Source: Jiangella alkaliphila (GTDB lineage Bacteria; Actinomycetota; Actinomycetes; Jiangellales; Jiangellaceae). Taken from it: a stretch of 64,000 nucleotides of DNA. Both the position numbers and the translations under genes were made by a program. Below the pieces are notes generated by a model. The model saw nothing but the letters and a program-made list of their open reading frames with translations. It searched no databases and was not told the DNA's origin. Positions 34,045-42,577 of the stretch are shown piece after piece. Where the stretch lies: assembly GCF_900105925.1 (NCBI RefSeq), contig NZ_LT629791.1, positions 744,001 through 808,000 on the forward strand. The letters run 5' to 3'. Each line of letters starts with the position of its first letter. The stretch's first letter is position 1.

Positions 34045-34806
34045 ATGGCGAGTGACGCATTCGGGTCGGCGGCCGGCAAGGTCGCACAGGTGCGCGGCCG
34101 CCTGCTGGAGCTCATCGACCACGGCGACGAGGGCGTCGCGCTCCCATCGGAACGTCAGTTGGCGCACGACTGGGGCGTGGCCCGCATGACCCTGCGGCGG
34201 GCCCTCGACGACCTGGCGACGGCCGGGTTCGTCGTACGCGAGCACGGCCGGGGCAACTTCGTCGCGCGACCGAAGTTGACCCGCCGCCTCGCGATGACCT
34301 CGTTCTCGCAGGAGATGCGTAACCGTGGCCTCGTGCCGGGCAGCGTGACACTGGAGTTCCGGCGGCTGCCCGCCGGGCCGCGCCAGGCCCGGACGCTGCG
34401 CATCCCCGTCAACACAGCGATCGTCCGGTTCACCCGGCTCCGCACCGCCGACGGCGACCCCATCGGCTTGGAGACCACCTGGGTGGCCGACGACGTCGTG
34501 CCGGGCCTGGCGCCGGCCGACCTGGACGGCTCCTGGTACGACCTGCTTGCGGGGCGCTACGGCATCCCGATCCTCACCGGCCGCACGACCATCGAGCCGA
34601 CGCTGCTCGACGAGCAGGACGCCACCCTGCTGCACACCGAGCCGGGGCGACCGGCGTTCCGGCTCGACGTCGTCACGTTCGGCGCCAACGGACGGGTCGT
34701 CGAGTGCGGCACCGACATCTTCCGCGGCGACAGGTTCCAGCTCACGGCCGAGCTCCGGCCCGTCCCGGCCCCGGCGCTGCGCCGGCGCGCCCGGCGTACC
34801 GCCTGA
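34045..34806 (+). CDS. GntR/HutC-family regulator of the amino-sugar operon
   Basis: 253 residues. The winged HTH (VALPSERQLAHDWGVARMT, LRRALDDLATAGFVVREHGRGNFVA) is followed by a UTRA effector domain (about 90-245: LEFRRLPAGPRQARTLRIP, RFTRLRTADGDPIGLETTW, VECGTDIFRGDRFQL). This is the DasR/NagR architecture, which senses glucosamine-6-phosphate or GlcNAc-6-phosphate. GAGGAG precedes the ATG. The first gene of the cluster, it probably represses itself and the downstream genes through the CTGGT-type sites. Confidence 0.93.
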   Translation: MASDAFGSAAGKVAQVRGRLLELIDHGDEGVALPSERQLAHDWGVARMTLRRALDDLATAGFVVREHGRGNFVARPKLTRRLAMTSFSQEMRNRGLVPGSVTLEFRRLPAGPRQARTLRIPVNTAIVRFTRLRTADGDPIGLETTWVADDVVPGLAPADLDGSWYDLLAGRYGIPILTGRTTIEPTLLDEQDATLLHTEPGRPAFRLDVVTFGANGRVVECGTDIFRGDRFQLTAELRPVPAPALRRRARRTA

Positions 34807-34851
34807 CCTTCCCTGCCGCCCACCTGGGCGGACCGACGAAAGCGAGCAACC

Positions 34852-36150
34852 ATGAGCGTACGAACGCGCGCCCGCGCGGTCCTGATCCCGGCCGCTGCCG
34901 TGCTGGCGGTCGTCGCCGCCTGCGGCTCCGACGACGGCGGGTCGACCGGTGAGGGCGACCAGATCGAGCTGACCTACTGGACGCACACGCACCCGCCGAT
35001 GACGGAGCTGAACGAGCAGCTCATCGCGGAGTACGAAGAGGCGAACCCGAACGTCACCATCACCTACGAGACCATCCCGAACAACGACTTCGGCACCAAG
35101 ATGCTCACGTCGCTGAGCAACGGCTCCGGGCCGGACATCATCAACATGGACGACAGCGCGCTGCGCGGCGAGTACATCCCGAAGCAGCTGCTGGCGCCGA
35201 TCGAGCCGGCCGCGTTCAGCGTCGACTCCGTCGAGGAGCTCGAGGCGCTCTACGTCGACGGCACGCTCGATGGCGCGAAGGGCGACGACGGCACCCTCTA
35301 CGGCGTGCCCAGCGAGTTCAACGCGACGGCGTTCGCCATCAACACGCAGCACTTCGCCGACGCCGGGCTGGACCCGGCCAGCCCGCCGGAGACCTGGGAG
35401 GACGTGTCCGAGTACGGCCAGCAGCTGGTCGCCGCCGGGCACGAGGGGTTCAACTTCGTCTACCTGCACTCCGGCTGGTACACCCAGCAGCTGCAGACGC
35501 TGCTGAACGAGACCGGCGGCTCCATCCTCAACGACGACGGCACCGGGTCGGCCCTGACCGAGCCGGAGTCCGTGGAGGCGTTGCAGATCTGGCACGACCT
35601 CATCCGCGAGGACCAGGTCGGCGATGCCGACACCGCCTCGCGCGAGGCGACGTCGCCGTTCGAGGACTTCGCCTCGGGCCGCCGCTCGATGACCATGATC
35701 TACCCGTGGGCGGTCGAGCAGATCGCCATCGACAACCCCGAGACGTTCGAGAACCTGCAGGTCGTCCCGCTCCCGCAGGTCGACCCGGCCAACCCGTCCG
35801 GGCGCTGGTACGGCTACTACTTCGCGGTGAACAAGGCCTCCGAGCAGCAGGAGGAAGCCTGGAAGTTCATCGAGTACATGACCTCGCAGCACGAGCGCTG
35901 GCTCACCGACGTGAGCTTCGTGCAGCCGCTGCAGGGCTGGGAGCAGTCGCCGGCCGCGGCCGACATCCCGTTCCTCGAGGTCTGGTCGCAGGCCTACCAG
36001 CAGGGCAAGTTCGACGAGGTCGGCCCACACTGGAGCGAGGTGCAGGACGCGATCAAGGCGGCCGTCGAGCGGTCCATCTTCGACGGGCAGCCGCCGGCCG
36101 AGAGTCTCGAGGAGGCCTCGGAGGCCGTCGACCAGAGCGTCTCGAGCTAG
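34852..36150 (+). CDS. Sugar ABC transporter substrate-binding lipoprotein (amino-sugar operon)
   Basis: 432 residues. The signal peptide MSVRTRARAVLIPAAAVLAV ends at lipobox VVAAC (Cys about 24). The mature protein is a family 1 sugar-binding fold (IELTYWTHTHPPMTELNEQ, ANPNVTITYETIPNNDFGTK, PDIINMDDSAL). It captures an external sugar, probably an N-acetylated hexosamine judging from the kinase and NanE downstream. The gap after gntR is 45 bp with no clear separate promoter, so it is likely co-transcribed. Confidence 0.93.
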   Translation: MSVRTRARAVLIPAAAVLAVVAACGSDDGGSTGEGDQIELTYWTHTHPPMTELNEQLIAEYEEANPNVTITYETIPNNDFGTKMLTSLSNGSGPDIINMDDSALRGEYIPKQLLAPIEPAAFSVDSVEELEALYVDGTLDGAKGDDGTLYGVPSEFNATAFAINTQHFADAGLDPASPPETWEDVSEYGQQLVAAGHEGFNFVYLHSGWYTQQLQTLLNETGGSILNDDGTGSALTEPESVEALQIWHDLIREDQVGDADTASREATSPFEDFASGRRSMTMIYPWAVEQIAIDNPETFENLQVVPLPQVDPANPSGRWYGYYFAVNKASEQQEEAWKFIEYMTSQHERWLTDVSFVQPLQGWEQSPAAADIPFLEVWSQAYQQGKFDEVGPHWSEVQDAIKAAVERSIFDGQPPAESLEEASEAVDQSVSS

Positions 36151-36154
36151 ACGC

Positions 36155-37072
36155 ATGGCGTTGACTCGAACCGCACCGGCACGGGCCCGCTCCGGGCGGG
36201 CCCGTGCCCCGGGCTCCGGCGGCGGCAGCGGCTGGCGCCGTCGCCGCAACGCCGTGGGCCTCGCGTTCGCGCTGCCCGCGCTGGTGCTCTTCGCGGCGTT
36301 CGCGATCTACCCGATGCTGCGGGTGTTCCAGCTCAGCCTGTACGACTACAACCTGACCAGCCCGCCGGTCTGGGTCGGGCTGGACAACTTCCGGTTCCTG
36401 TTCGGCGACGAACGCTTCCTGGCCTCGCTCGGCGCCTCGCTGTTCTACGTCGTGGTGACCTATTGCCCCGCGGTGCTGCTGGCGCTGGTGCTGGCGCTCG
36501 GCCTGAACACCAGGATGCGCGGCAGCGCGTTCGTGCGGCTGCTGTACTTCGCGCCGGTGGCGACGTCGTGGGTGGCGGTGTCGGTGATCTGGCGGCTGGT
36601 CCTCCAGCCCGAAGGACTGCTCAACCAGACCCTGAACACCGACATCCCGTGGCTGACGTCGAGCACCTGGGCCAAGTGGGCGATCGCCATCGCCGCGATC
36701 TGGAAGGAGGTCGGGTTCTTCCTGATCATCTTCCTCGCCGGCCTGCAGAACATCCCGAAGGACCTGCAGGAGGCGGCGTCGCTGGACGGCGCCGGCTCGC
36801 TGCGCCGGCTGCGCTACGTCACGCTCCCCCTGCTCAAGCCGATCACCGTCGTCGTCCTGGTGATGGCGGTGATCCGCGGCTTCCAGTCGTTCAGCCCGCA
36901 GGTGGTGCTCACCGGCGGCAGCTTCGGCACCGAGGTGATCAACCTGTTCGTGTACAAGACGGCCTTCGCCAGCGCGCGTATGGGCCGCGCCTCCGCCGTC
37001 GCGGTCCTCATGTTCGTCCTGCTGATCATGGTGACGTTCGTACAGCTGCGGGCGCTGCGGAGGTCGGCATGA
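36155..37072 (+). CDS. ABC sugar permease, first subunit
   Basis: 305 residues. A basic N-terminal tail (ARARSGRARAPGSGGGSGWRR) precedes six membrane segments. The ATPase-contact loop reads LQEAASLDGAGSLRRLRYVTLP. The start is 4 nt after the binding-protein stop. It forms the channel with the next gene. No dedicated ATPase follows. Confidence 0.94.
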   Translation: MALTRTAPARARSGRARAPGSGGGSGWRRRRNAVGLAFALPALVLFAAFAIYPMLRVFQLSLYDYNLTSPPVWVGLDNFRFLFGDERFLASLGASLFYVVVTYCPAVLLALVLALGLNTRMRGSAFVRLLYFAPVATSWVAVSVIWRLVLQPEGLLNQTLNTDIPWLTSSTWAKWAIAIAAIWKEVGFFLIIFLAGLQNIPKDLQEAASLDGAGSLRRLRYVTLPLLKPITVVVLVMAVIRGFQSFSPQVVLTGGSFGTEVINLFVYKTAFASARMGRASAVAVLMFVLLIMVTFVQLRALRRSA

Positions 37073-37932
37073 GCGCCGGTGTCGCCGTCGTGAACCCGGT
37101 CCGGCGGCGCCGCCGGGCTGGGAAGATCGTCGTGTTCGTGCTGCTGCTCGCCGGCGGCCTGGTGTTCGCGTCGGTGTTCGTGTACGCGGCGCTGGCGGCG
37201 GTGAAGCCGGCCGACGAGGTGCTGGCCAACCCCATGCGCTGGCTGCCGTCGGAATGGCTCTGGGGCAACTTCGCGCTGCCGTTCGAGCAGGCGCCGTTCG
37301 CGCGGTACTACCTCAACAGCACCGTGGTGGGGGTCGCGGTGACGCTGCTCAACGTCCTCACCTGCACGCTGGCCGGCTACAGCTTCTCCAAGTTCGCCTA
37401 CCGCGGCCGGAACCTGCTGTTCTTCGTCGTGCTGGCGACGCTGATGGTGCCACTCGAGGTCATCTACGTGCCGCTCTACGCGCTGGTCTTCGACCTGGGC
37501 TGGGTCAACAGCTTCGCCGGGCTGATCATCCCGTCGGCCACCAGCGCGTTCGGGATCTTCCTGATGCGTCAGAGCATCGACGGCGTGCCCGACGAGCTGC
37601 TGGAGGCCGCCCGCATCGACGGCGCGGGCGAGCTGCGAATCCTCTGGAACGTCGTGGCCCCGATGATGGTCTCGCCGATGGCCGCTCTGGCGCTGTTCAT
37701 CTTCATGACCAACTGGGACAGCCACCTGTGGCCGCTGCTGGTCGGCAATGACGAGGAGCACCGGACGCTTCCGGTCGGGCTGGCGGCGATGCAGGCGAAC
37801 AACCTCGGCTCCGGCGGCCTCCCGATGATGATGGCGGCGGCGTTGCTGGCGCTGCTGCCCACCTTGCTGCTCTTCCTCGTCCTCCAGCGCAAGTTCGTCG
37901 AAGGGATCACGATGACGGCGGGGATCAAGTGA
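37069..37932 (+). CDS. ABC sugar permease, second subunit
   Basis: 287 residues with six membrane segments (FVLLLAGGLVFASVFVYAAL first) and the EAA loop LLEAARIDGAGELRILWNVV. The ATG overlaps the preceding stop as ATGA, and its own stop overlaps the kinase start as GTGA, so translation is coupled across three genes. Confidence 0.94.
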   Translation: MSAGVAVVNPVRRRRRAGKIVVFVLLLAGGLVFASVFVYAALAAVKPADEVLANPMRWLPSEWLWGNFALPFEQAPFARYYLNSTVVGVAVTLLNVLTCTLAGYSFSKFAYRGRNLLFFVVLATLMVPLEVIYVPLYALVFDLGWVNSFAGLIIPSATSAFGIFLMRQSIDGVPDELLEAARIDGAGELRILWNVVAPMMVSPMAALALFIFMTNWDSHLWPLLVGNDEEHRTLPVGLAAMQANNLGSGGLPMMMAAALLALLPTLLLFLVLQRKFVEGITMTAGIK

Positions 37933-38879
37933 GTCTGGAGCTGGCCGTCGACGGCGGGCAGACGAACCTGCGGATGGCGGTGGTGCGCGACGGCGCCGCC
38001 GTCGAGATCGCGCACGCCGGCGGGTTCGCGTACAGCGCCGAGACCGACCTGCTGGACAGCGTTTCGGACGCGGTGACCGAGGCATATGTCGCCCTCGGGT
38101 CGCCGGCCGGCGTGCGGCGGATCTGTCTCGGCCTGACGGCGGCGCCGCTGCAGCCGGTGCGCCGCCGGCGGCTGGCGGCGCGCATCCGCGACCGGCTCGG
38201 CGGCCCCGAGGTGTGGCTCGGCCCGGACATGGTCACCGCGCACGCCGGCGCGCTCGGCGGCGCGGCCGGGGTGGTCACCGCGGCCGGCACCGGCGTCGTC
38301 TGCCTCGGCATCGCCGCCGACGGAACGGCGCACCAGGCCGACGGCCACGGCTACCTGCTGGGCGACTCCGGCAGCGGGTTCGCGATCGGCCGGGCGGCGC
38401 TGCGCGCGGTACTGGCCGCCAGGGACGGACGCGGTCCGGCGACCTTGCTGACCGAGGCCGCGCAGGACGCGTTCGGTGACCTCGCCGGGCTGCCCCAGCG
38501 CATCTACACCTCGCCAGCGCCGGTGCGGCTGCTCGCCACCTGCACGCCCTGGGTGGCAGCGGTGGCCCGGGCCGGTGACCCGATCGCCCGGGCCATCTGG
38601 TCCGGCGCGGTCGACGACCTGGTGACGACGACCGCGGCCGTGCTGGCCCGCGCGTTCCCCGATGCCGAGGACGTCCCGGTGTCCTACGCCGGCGGGCTGT
38701 TCACCATCGACGACCTCGTGCGCCGCCCGTACCTCGACGCCGTCCAGGAACGGTGCCCGGGCGTGCGCGTGCACGAGCCGCTGGGCAGTCAGCTGGACGG
38801 CGCCGTGCGGCTGCTGGCTGGCGGGCTCGGCCCGTACACACCACTGATGCTCACCGCGGAGAGTGACTCCCGTGTCTGA
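37929..38879 (+). CDS. BadF/BcrA-type sugar kinase (N-acetylhexosamine kinase-like)
   Basis: 316 residues of the ASKHA fold. The phosphate-1 loop is LAVDGGQTNLRMAV, phosphate-2 is VVTAAGTGVVCLGI, and YLLGDSGSGFAIGRAAL is the typical sugar-site motif of N-acetylglucosamine kinases; adenosine is bound near VSYAGGLF. It should phosphorylate the incoming amino sugar at C6, which would feed NanE if the sugar is ManNAc or serve as GlcNAc-6-P. The GTG at 37929 overlaps the permease stop. Confidence 0.87.
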   Translation: MSLELAVDGGQTNLRMAVVRDGAAVEIAHAGGFAYSAETDLLDSVSDAVTEAYVALGSPAGVRRICLGLTAAPLQPVRRRRLAARIRDRLGGPEVWLGPDMVTAHAGALGGAAGVVTAAGTGVVCLGIAADGTAHQADGHGYLLGDSGSGFAIGRAALRAVLAARDGRGPATLLTEAAQDAFGDLAGLPQRIYTSPAPVRLLATCTPWVAAVARAGDPIARAIWSGAVDDLVTTTAAVLARAFPDAEDVPVSYAGGLFTIDDLVRRPYLDAVQERCPGVRVHEPLGSQLDGAVRLLAGGLGPYTPLMLTAESDSRV

Positions 38880-39540
38880 CGCCGTGTTCCCGTTCCGCTC
38901 GATCGTGGTGTCGTGCCAGGCCGGCCCGGACAACCCGCTGCACGGTCCCGGCCCGATGGCGCTGATGGCGCGGGCGGCGGAGGCCGGCGGCGCGGCCGGC
39001 ATTCGGGCCAACGGACCGGCCGACGTCGCCGCGATCCGCGCGGCGGTCTCGGTGCCGGTCCTCGGCATCAACAAGACCGGCGACCGCGACGGCGTCTACA
39101 TCACGCCGTCGTTCGAGGCGGCGGCCGCCGTCGTGCGGGCAGGTGCGACGGTGGTGGCGTTGGACGGTACGGCGCGGCCGCGGCCCGGCGGCGACCTGGC
39201 CCGGCTGGTGGCCAAGATCCACGAGCGCCTGGGCGTGCCCGTCATGGCGGACGTCGACACGCTGGCGGCCGGCCGGTACGCCCGCGCGGCCGGCGCGGAC
39301 CTGGTCGGCAGCACACTGTCCGGTTACACCGACGGCTCGGTGTACGGCGACGGCCCGGACCTCGCGCTGGTCAAGGCACTGGCGGACGAGCTGGACTGCC
39401 CGATCGTCGCCGAGGGCCGCTACTGGACCCGCGATGACGTGCTGGCAGGTTTCGACGCGGGAGCGCACACCGTCGTCGTCGGGACCGCCGTCACGAACCC
39501 GATGGCGATCACCCGGCGGCTGGTCGAGGCGGCGCGATGA
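38872..39540 (+). CDS. nanE: N-acetylmannosamine-6-phosphate 2-epimerase
   Basis: A TIM-barrel epimerase of about 222 residues that converts ManNAc-6-P into GlcNAc-6-P. Seen: SIVVSCQAGPDNPLHGPGPM, AGIRANGPADVAAI, VLGINKTGDRDGVYITPSFEA with the catalytic-lysine region, VMADVDTLAAGRYA, GSTLSGYT and IVAEGRYWT. I chose the GTG at 38872, which has GGAGA 9 nt upstream; GTG 38863 is also in frame. It overlaps the kinase gene and is followed by an ATGA overlap with the ceramidase-like gene. Confidence 0.93.
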   Translation: MSDAVFPFRSIVVSCQAGPDNPLHGPGPMALMARAAEAGGAAGIRANGPADVAAIRAAVSVPVLGINKTGDRDGVYITPSFEAAAAVVRAGATVVALDGTARPRPGGDLARLVAKIHERLGVPVMADVDTLAAGRYARAAGADLVGSTLSGYTDGSVYGDGPDLALVKALADELDCPIVAEGRYWTRDDVLAGFDAGAHTVVVGTAVTNPMAITRRLVEAAR

Positions 39541-40754
39541 GGGCCGGTCACGGGTCCGCGACGCTGACCGTTGCGGACGGCACGCCGCTGGGCGGGTACG
39601 CGGCCCGCACCGACCTGTCATCGGGGACCCTCGCGCCGCTGCGGGTCGACTGCGTCTCGATCGCCGCGGGCGCCGACCGCTTCCTGCTGGTCGTCGCCGA
39701 GCTGGTCGGGGTCAACGCCGACCTCGCGGCGGAGATCCGCCGGCGGGTGGACGGTGAGGTCTGGGTCTGCGCGACCCACACGCACTCCGGCCCCGACGTC
39801 GGCGCGCGGCCCGGCGGCGGGACCACCCCGGTCGCCTGGCTGGCCGCCGTCGCCGACGCGGCGGCCGAGGCGGCCCGGCTCGCGGTGGCGAGCGAGTCCG
39901 AGTGCGTCGCGAGCCACCTCGCCGGCGAGCTGGCCGGCGTCGGCTCTCGCCGCGGCGCCGACACCGGCGATCGGCAGGTCTCCGTGGACGTGCTCCGGTT
40001 CGGGCCGGCCGAGGCGCCTGTGGGGGTGCTGGTCGTGCTGCCGGTGCACCCGACCGTCCTGCCGGCGTCGTCGTCGGTGGTCAGCGGCGACCTCGCCGCT
40101 TGGGTACGTGAGGAGCTGCGGGCGCGGCTCGGCGGGTCGCCGTGGGTGGTCGTCGCCACCGGCGCGGCCGGAGACATCAGCACCCGCTGGACCCGCGCCG
40201 CGCAGACCGAGGCCGAGGGCCGGCGGCTGGCCGCACTGGCGGCGGAGCAGCTCGCCGCACTCGGTGCCGAACCGGGCCGGTCCTGGACCGCCGACGACGG
40301 CATCGCGACGGCACGAGCGACGCTGCCGCTGCCGGGGCGCCGCGACGACCGCGATCGGCTCGACGAGCTGCGCGACGCGTTCGCCACCCGGCTGGCCGGA
40401 CTGGCCGACGACGACCCGGCCGGTCGCGCCGTCGTCACCGCGCTGCAGGGCGTCGAGGCGGCCGCCGGCCGGGCCGGCGACACGGCTGCGGTGCCGCTGG
40501 AGCTGGCCGCCGTCCGGCTCGGCGGGCTGACGTTGCAAGGCATCGGCGGCGAGCCGTTCCTGTCCCTGCGCGAGGCCGCGGCGCCGGCGGTGCTGCTCGG
40601 GTACGCCAACGGCTACGCCGGCTATCTTCCGGCCGCGGCCGACTTCGCCACGCCCGCCTACGAGGTCCTGATCTCGCCGTTCCGCCCCGACGCCGCCGGG
40701 CGGGTCGCCGGGGTCCTGCACGAACTGTCCACGGATCCGAGCCACGGAGGCTGA
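39537..40754 (+). CDS. Neutral ceramidase-like amidohydrolase in the amino-sugar operon
   Basis: 405 residues resembling the N-terminal catalytic domain of neutral/alkaline ceramidase: ATHTHSGPDVG (zinc histidines), VVATGAAGDISTRW (the position of the catalytic serine loop), LLGYANGYAGYLPAAADF and YEVLISPF. It has no signal peptide and is shorter than true ceramidases of about 650 residues. Its position between nanE and a phosphosugar SIS protein suggests that it cleaves an amide or ester in an imported sugar or phosphosugar inside the cell. That function is inferred from context only. Confidence 0.75.
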   Translation: MRAGHGSATLTVADGTPLGGYAARTDLSSGTLAPLRVDCVSIAAGADRFLLVVAELVGVNADLAAEIRRRVDGEVWVCATHTHSGPDVGARPGGGTTPVAWLAAVADAAAEAARLAVASESECVASHLAGELAGVGSRRGADTGDRQVSVDVLRFGPAEAPVGVLVVLPVHPTVLPASSSVVSGDLAAWVREELRARLGGSPWVVVATGAAGDISTRWTRAAQTEAEGRRLAALAAEQLAALGAEPGRSWTADDGIATARATLPLPGRRDDRDRLDELRDAFATRLAGLADDDPAGRAVVTALQGVEAAAGRAGDTAAVPLELAAVRLGGLTLQGIGGEPFLSLREAAAPAVLLGYANGYAGYLPAAADFATPAYEVLISPFRPDAAGRVAGVLHELSTDPSHGG

Positions 40755-40759
40755 CACCC

Positions 40760-41530
40760 ATGACGACCGACGTCGAGCCGATCAACCAGCACACCGCCGC
40801 GCGGATCCTGCGGGAGGCGGCCGACCGTCTGGTCGCCACGCAGGCCGGCGCCATCACCGCGGCCGCCCGGCTGATCGTCGACGGCCTACGGGCCGGCGGG
40901 CTGATCCAGGCGTTCGCGACCGGGCATTCCCGCTCGATCACCGCCGAGATCGTCGGCCGCGCGGGCGGCCTGGTCCCGGCGAACGCGCTGTCGATCAAGG
41001 ATCTCGTCATGTACGGCGGCGCCGACCCGCGGGAGATCCTCGACCCCACCGTCGAACGCGACCCGGCGCTGGCCGAGCGGATCCTCGACCTGGCCGAGAT
41101 CCACCCCAGCGACGTCTTCGTCATCACCTCGAACTCCGGCGGCAACGGCTCCGTCGTCGAGCTGGCGCGGCTGGCCAGGGCCGGCGGACACCCCGTCATC
41201 GCGATCACGTCTGCCGAGCAGAGCCGCCGGATCACGTCGCGGCACCCGTCCGGCCAGCGGCTGTTCGAGCTCGCCGACGTGGTGATCGACAACGGCGCGC
41301 CGCGCGGCGACGCCGCCCTCGAGCTGCCGACCGGCGTCCGGATCACGCCGACGTCGTCGCTGACCGGCGTGCTGATCGCGCAGCTGCTGGTGACCGAGGT
41401 GTGCGGGCTGCTGCTGGCGGCCGGCGAGGACGTGCCGGTGCTGGTCTCGGCGAACGTGCCCGAGGGTGACGCGCACAACGAGACGCTGTTCGCGCGCTAC
41501 GGGTCGCGGCTGCGTCCGTCGGAGCCGTGA
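40760..41530 (+). CDS. SIS-domain sugar isomerase-like protein (UPF0309 type)
   Basis: 256 residues with one SIS phosphosugar-binding domain: FATGHSRSITAEIVGRAGG, DVFVITSNSGGNGSVVELA (phosphosugar loop), GHPVIAITSAEQSRR and TGVRITPTSSLTG. This layout matches the UPF0309 group, known mainly from sequence. It probably isomerises, etherises or binds the phosphorylated amino sugar. It is the last gene of the operon, 5 nt after the ceramidase-like gene. No terminator hairpin is obvious before the convergent beta-lactamase. Confidence 0.85.
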   Translation: MTTDVEPINQHTAARILREAADRLVATQAGAITAAARLIVDGLRAGGLIQAFATGHSRSITAEIVGRAGGLVPANALSIKDLVMYGGADPREILDPTVERDPALAERILDLAEIHPSDVFVITSNSGGNGSVVELARLARAGGHPVIAITSAEQSRRITSRHPSGQRLFELADVVIDNGAPRGDAALELPTGVRITPTSSLTGVLIAQLLVTEVCGLLLAAGEDVPVLVSANVPEGDAHNETLFARYGSRLRPSEP

Positions 41531-41544
41531 AAAGAGCCGCGGCG

Positions 41545-42492
41545 TCAGCCGGCGAACTCGTCGACGACGATCGCGGCGGCCGCGGCGATCAGCGCGGGGT
41601 CCGACTCGGCCTCCGGGTCGAGCCGGTTGGAGTAGACCGCGAGCACGATCGGCGCCGCGCCGGGCGGCTCGAGGACGGCGATGTCGTTGCGCCCGCCGTG
41701 CGACGCCGAACCGGTCTTGTCCGCGACCACCCAGCCGTCCGGGACGCCGGCGCGGATCAGCTCGTCGCCGGTGGTGTTGGCGCGCATCGTGTCGTGCAGC
41801 AGCGTCCGGTCCTCCTCCGCCAGCAGATCGCCGAGCAGCAGCCCTTCGACGTTCGCCGCCATCGCCCGCGGCGTCGTCGTGTCGCGCGTCTCGCCGGGCA
41901 CCCAGTCGCTGAGGTCGGGCTCGATGCGGTCGAACGACGTGGCCTCGTCGCCGAAGTCGCGGACCACGGCCTCCAGCCCGTCCGGCCCGCCGACCTGCTC
42001 GAACAGCAGGTTCGCGGCGGTGTTGTCGCTGACGGTGATGGCCGCCTCGATGATCTGCTGCAATGTCAGTCCGGTGCCGGCGGCCGGCTCGGTGACCGGC
42101 GAGAAGCCGACCACGTCGGCGGCGTCGAACGCGATCACCTCGGCGAGATCCGCGGGCTCGGTGGCCTGCAGCACCGCGGCGGCGGACAGCATCTTGTGGG
42201 TGGAGGCAAACGCGAACCGCTCGTCGGGGCGGTGCTCCACCGTCTCACCGGTCCCGGTGTCGACCGCGTAGACGCCGAGCCGGGCGGCGTAGTCGGTCTC
42301 CAGCGCGGCCAGCGCGGCAGCGACGGCCGGGTCGGTCGTCGGGCTGGGGGTCTCGGCCGGCGCGCTCGTGCTCGTGCTTGTGCTCGTCTCGGCGGGGATG
42401 GTCGCGGCGGGCGCCGGGTCGTCGTCCGAGCCGCACCCGGCGAGGACGACGACGGTGACGGCCGCGAGGGCCGGCAGGGTGGTGAGTCGCAT
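41545..42492 (-). CDS. Class A beta-lactamase lipoprotein
   Basis: 315 residues. A signal peptide (MRLTTLPALAAVTVVVLAGC, lipobox LAGC) and a long Thr/Ser/Pro linker precede the serine beta-lactamase fold: STHK (catalytic Ser and Lys), SDNTAA (SDN loop), EPDLSDWVPGETRDTTTP (omega loop with the general-base Glu) and DKTGSAS (KTG). All catalytic motifs are intact, so it should hydrolyse penicillins or related beta-lactams at the cell surface. It is divergent from a LysR regulator, as in ampC-ampR type pairs. Confidence 0.93.
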   Translation of the reverse strand: MRLTTLPALAAVTVVVLAGCGSDDDPAPAATIPAETSTSTSTSAPAETPSPTTDPAVAAALAALETDYAARLGVYAVDTGTGETVEHRPDERFAFASTHKMLSAAAVLQATEPADLAEVIAFDAADVVGFSPVTEPAAGTGLTLQQIIEAAITVSDNTAANLLFEQVGGPDGLEAVVRDFGDEATSFDRIEPDLSDWVPGETRDTTTPRAMAANVEGLLLGDLLAEEDRTLLHDTMRANTTGDELIRAGVPDGWVVADKTGSASHGGRNDIAVLEPPGAAPIVLAVYSNRLDPEAESDPALIAAAAAIVVDEFAG

Positions 42493-42534
42493 GCCGTCAG
42501 CCTCACCCGTCCCGTTCCATACACGCAAAGACGG

Positions 42535-42571
42535 ATGCCGGCGTTTTCATGCGAATCCGGCATAGTACGGT
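42535..42571. promoter_or_regulatory. Inverted repeat and -10 between beta-lactamase and lysR
   Basis: ATGCCGG (42535-42541) and CCGGCAT (42557-42563) form a spaced dyad. TACGGT (42566-42571) is 6 nt before the lysR ATG, so that mRNA is probably leaderless. The dyad is placed to control both divergent genes. Confidence 0.55.
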
Positions 42572-42577
42572 GCCGGC

